The position numbers and the translations under genes were made by a program. A stretch of 64,000 bases of DNA, taken from positions 1 to 64,000 of the forward strand of contig JAGKXB010000002.1 in NCBI GenBank assembly GCA_021151485.1, given 5' to 3'. The DNA is from Oxalobacteraceae bacterium (GTDB lineage: Bacteria; Pseudomonadota; Gammaproteobacteria; Burkholderiales; Burkholderiaceae_D). Shown here one piece after another: positions 63,905 through 64,000 of this stretch (within the stretch, counting starts at the first letter, position 1; each line of letters opens with the position of its first letter). Under the pieces are notes generated by a model. That model had not been told where the DNA came from. It did no database searches and was given only the letters and a program-made list of their open reading frames with translations.

Positions 63905-64000
63905 TTATATATTGTTATTTTGATTATTTGAATTGTCTTGGTTGTTTGGATTGCAGAATTGCTGATAGAGCACTTGCATGACAGCTAATGCTTGTGTACT
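63905..64000 (-). CDS. ArsR-family regulator, BigR/SqrR-like (partial, C-terminal end)
   Basis: Only the last 31 residues are in the window, and the gene continues beyond 64000. The visible part TQALAVMQVLYQQFC matches the C-terminal helix of ArsR regulators that sense sulfide or persulfide, with its conserved Cys. An Asn/Gln-rich tail ends at the TAA at 63905-63907. Position ahead of the YeeE/YedE and TauE genes supports a BigR/SqrR-like role. The identity needs the missing N-terminal half. Confidence 0.65.
   Translation of the reverse strand, partial: STQALAVMQVLYQQFCNPNNQDNSNNQNNNI

Overview
The window is a stretch of chromosome from a moderately AT-rich betaproteobacterium, most likely Burkholderiales and perhaps Oxalobacteraceae. 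This rests on a Burkholderia-type porin, a DksA that lacks zinc cysteines, the DUF484-xerC and hslV-hslU blocks, a CobD/CbiB-like orphan, and the dnaX-ybaB-recR order. The taxonomic call is inference from protein style, not a database match. It is mostly core chromosome with three accessory-looking blocks: a type IVB pilus locus, an isolated type III secretion gatekeeper, and a small SLOG/phosphoribosyltransferase pair beside a tRNA gene.

Layout. 0-2.9 kb: tcdA (tRNA t6A cyclisation), ppnN (nucleotide nucleosidase) and, convergent to them, a Tat-exported YcbK-like M15 peptidase. 3.2-13.3 kb: a nine-gene type IVB pilus locus, comprising a TcpQ-like protein with eight 22-residue repeats, a PilN secretin lipoprotein, PilO, PilP, PilQ ATPase, PilR platform protein, two tandem PilS prepilins and a divergent PilT-like ATPase. 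No prepilin peptidase or shufflon-type minor pilin is present. 13.3-20.1 kb: a TM2 protein, the rpsP-rimM-trmD-rplS operon with a promoter, a possible leader before rplS and a strong terminator, a CobD/CbiB-like protein, and dnaX-ybaB-recR. 20.2-31.4 kb: a complete type II secretion locus in the order G-H-I-J-K-L-M-N-D-E-F-C, with gspC last and short.

31.5-39.5 kb (mostly minus strand): a PCuAC copper chaperone, hslU and hslV, dksA, xerC, DUF484, a trimeric porin with its own promoter and terminator, and an isolated SctW/HrpJ-family type III gatekeeper. Divergent from the gatekeeper, 40.1-45.8 kb holds a 1550-residue CHASE/PAS hybrid histidine kinase followed by a REC-GGDEF diguanylate cyclase, a plausible four-step phosphorelay to c-di-GMP. 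A triple 11-bp repeat resembling a Pho box lies between the gatekeeper and the kinase. 45.7-50.3 kb: cca, slt, a 5-formyltetrahydrofolate cyclo-ligase and a pirin. 50.6-59.6 kb: a four-gene MdtABC-type RND efflux operon with its outer-membrane factor, visibly richer in G and C than the rest.

59.6-64 kb: a two-gene SLOG/phosphoribosyltransferase cassette just 3' of a tRNA-Arg(CCG), a membrane-anchored dihaem cytochrome c with a terminator, and at the edge a sulfur-response operon (partial ArsR-type regulator, two YeeE/YedE halves, TauE). No insertion sequence, integrase, CRISPR array or rRNA was seen. REP-like palindromes occur at 31.5 and 50.4 kb.
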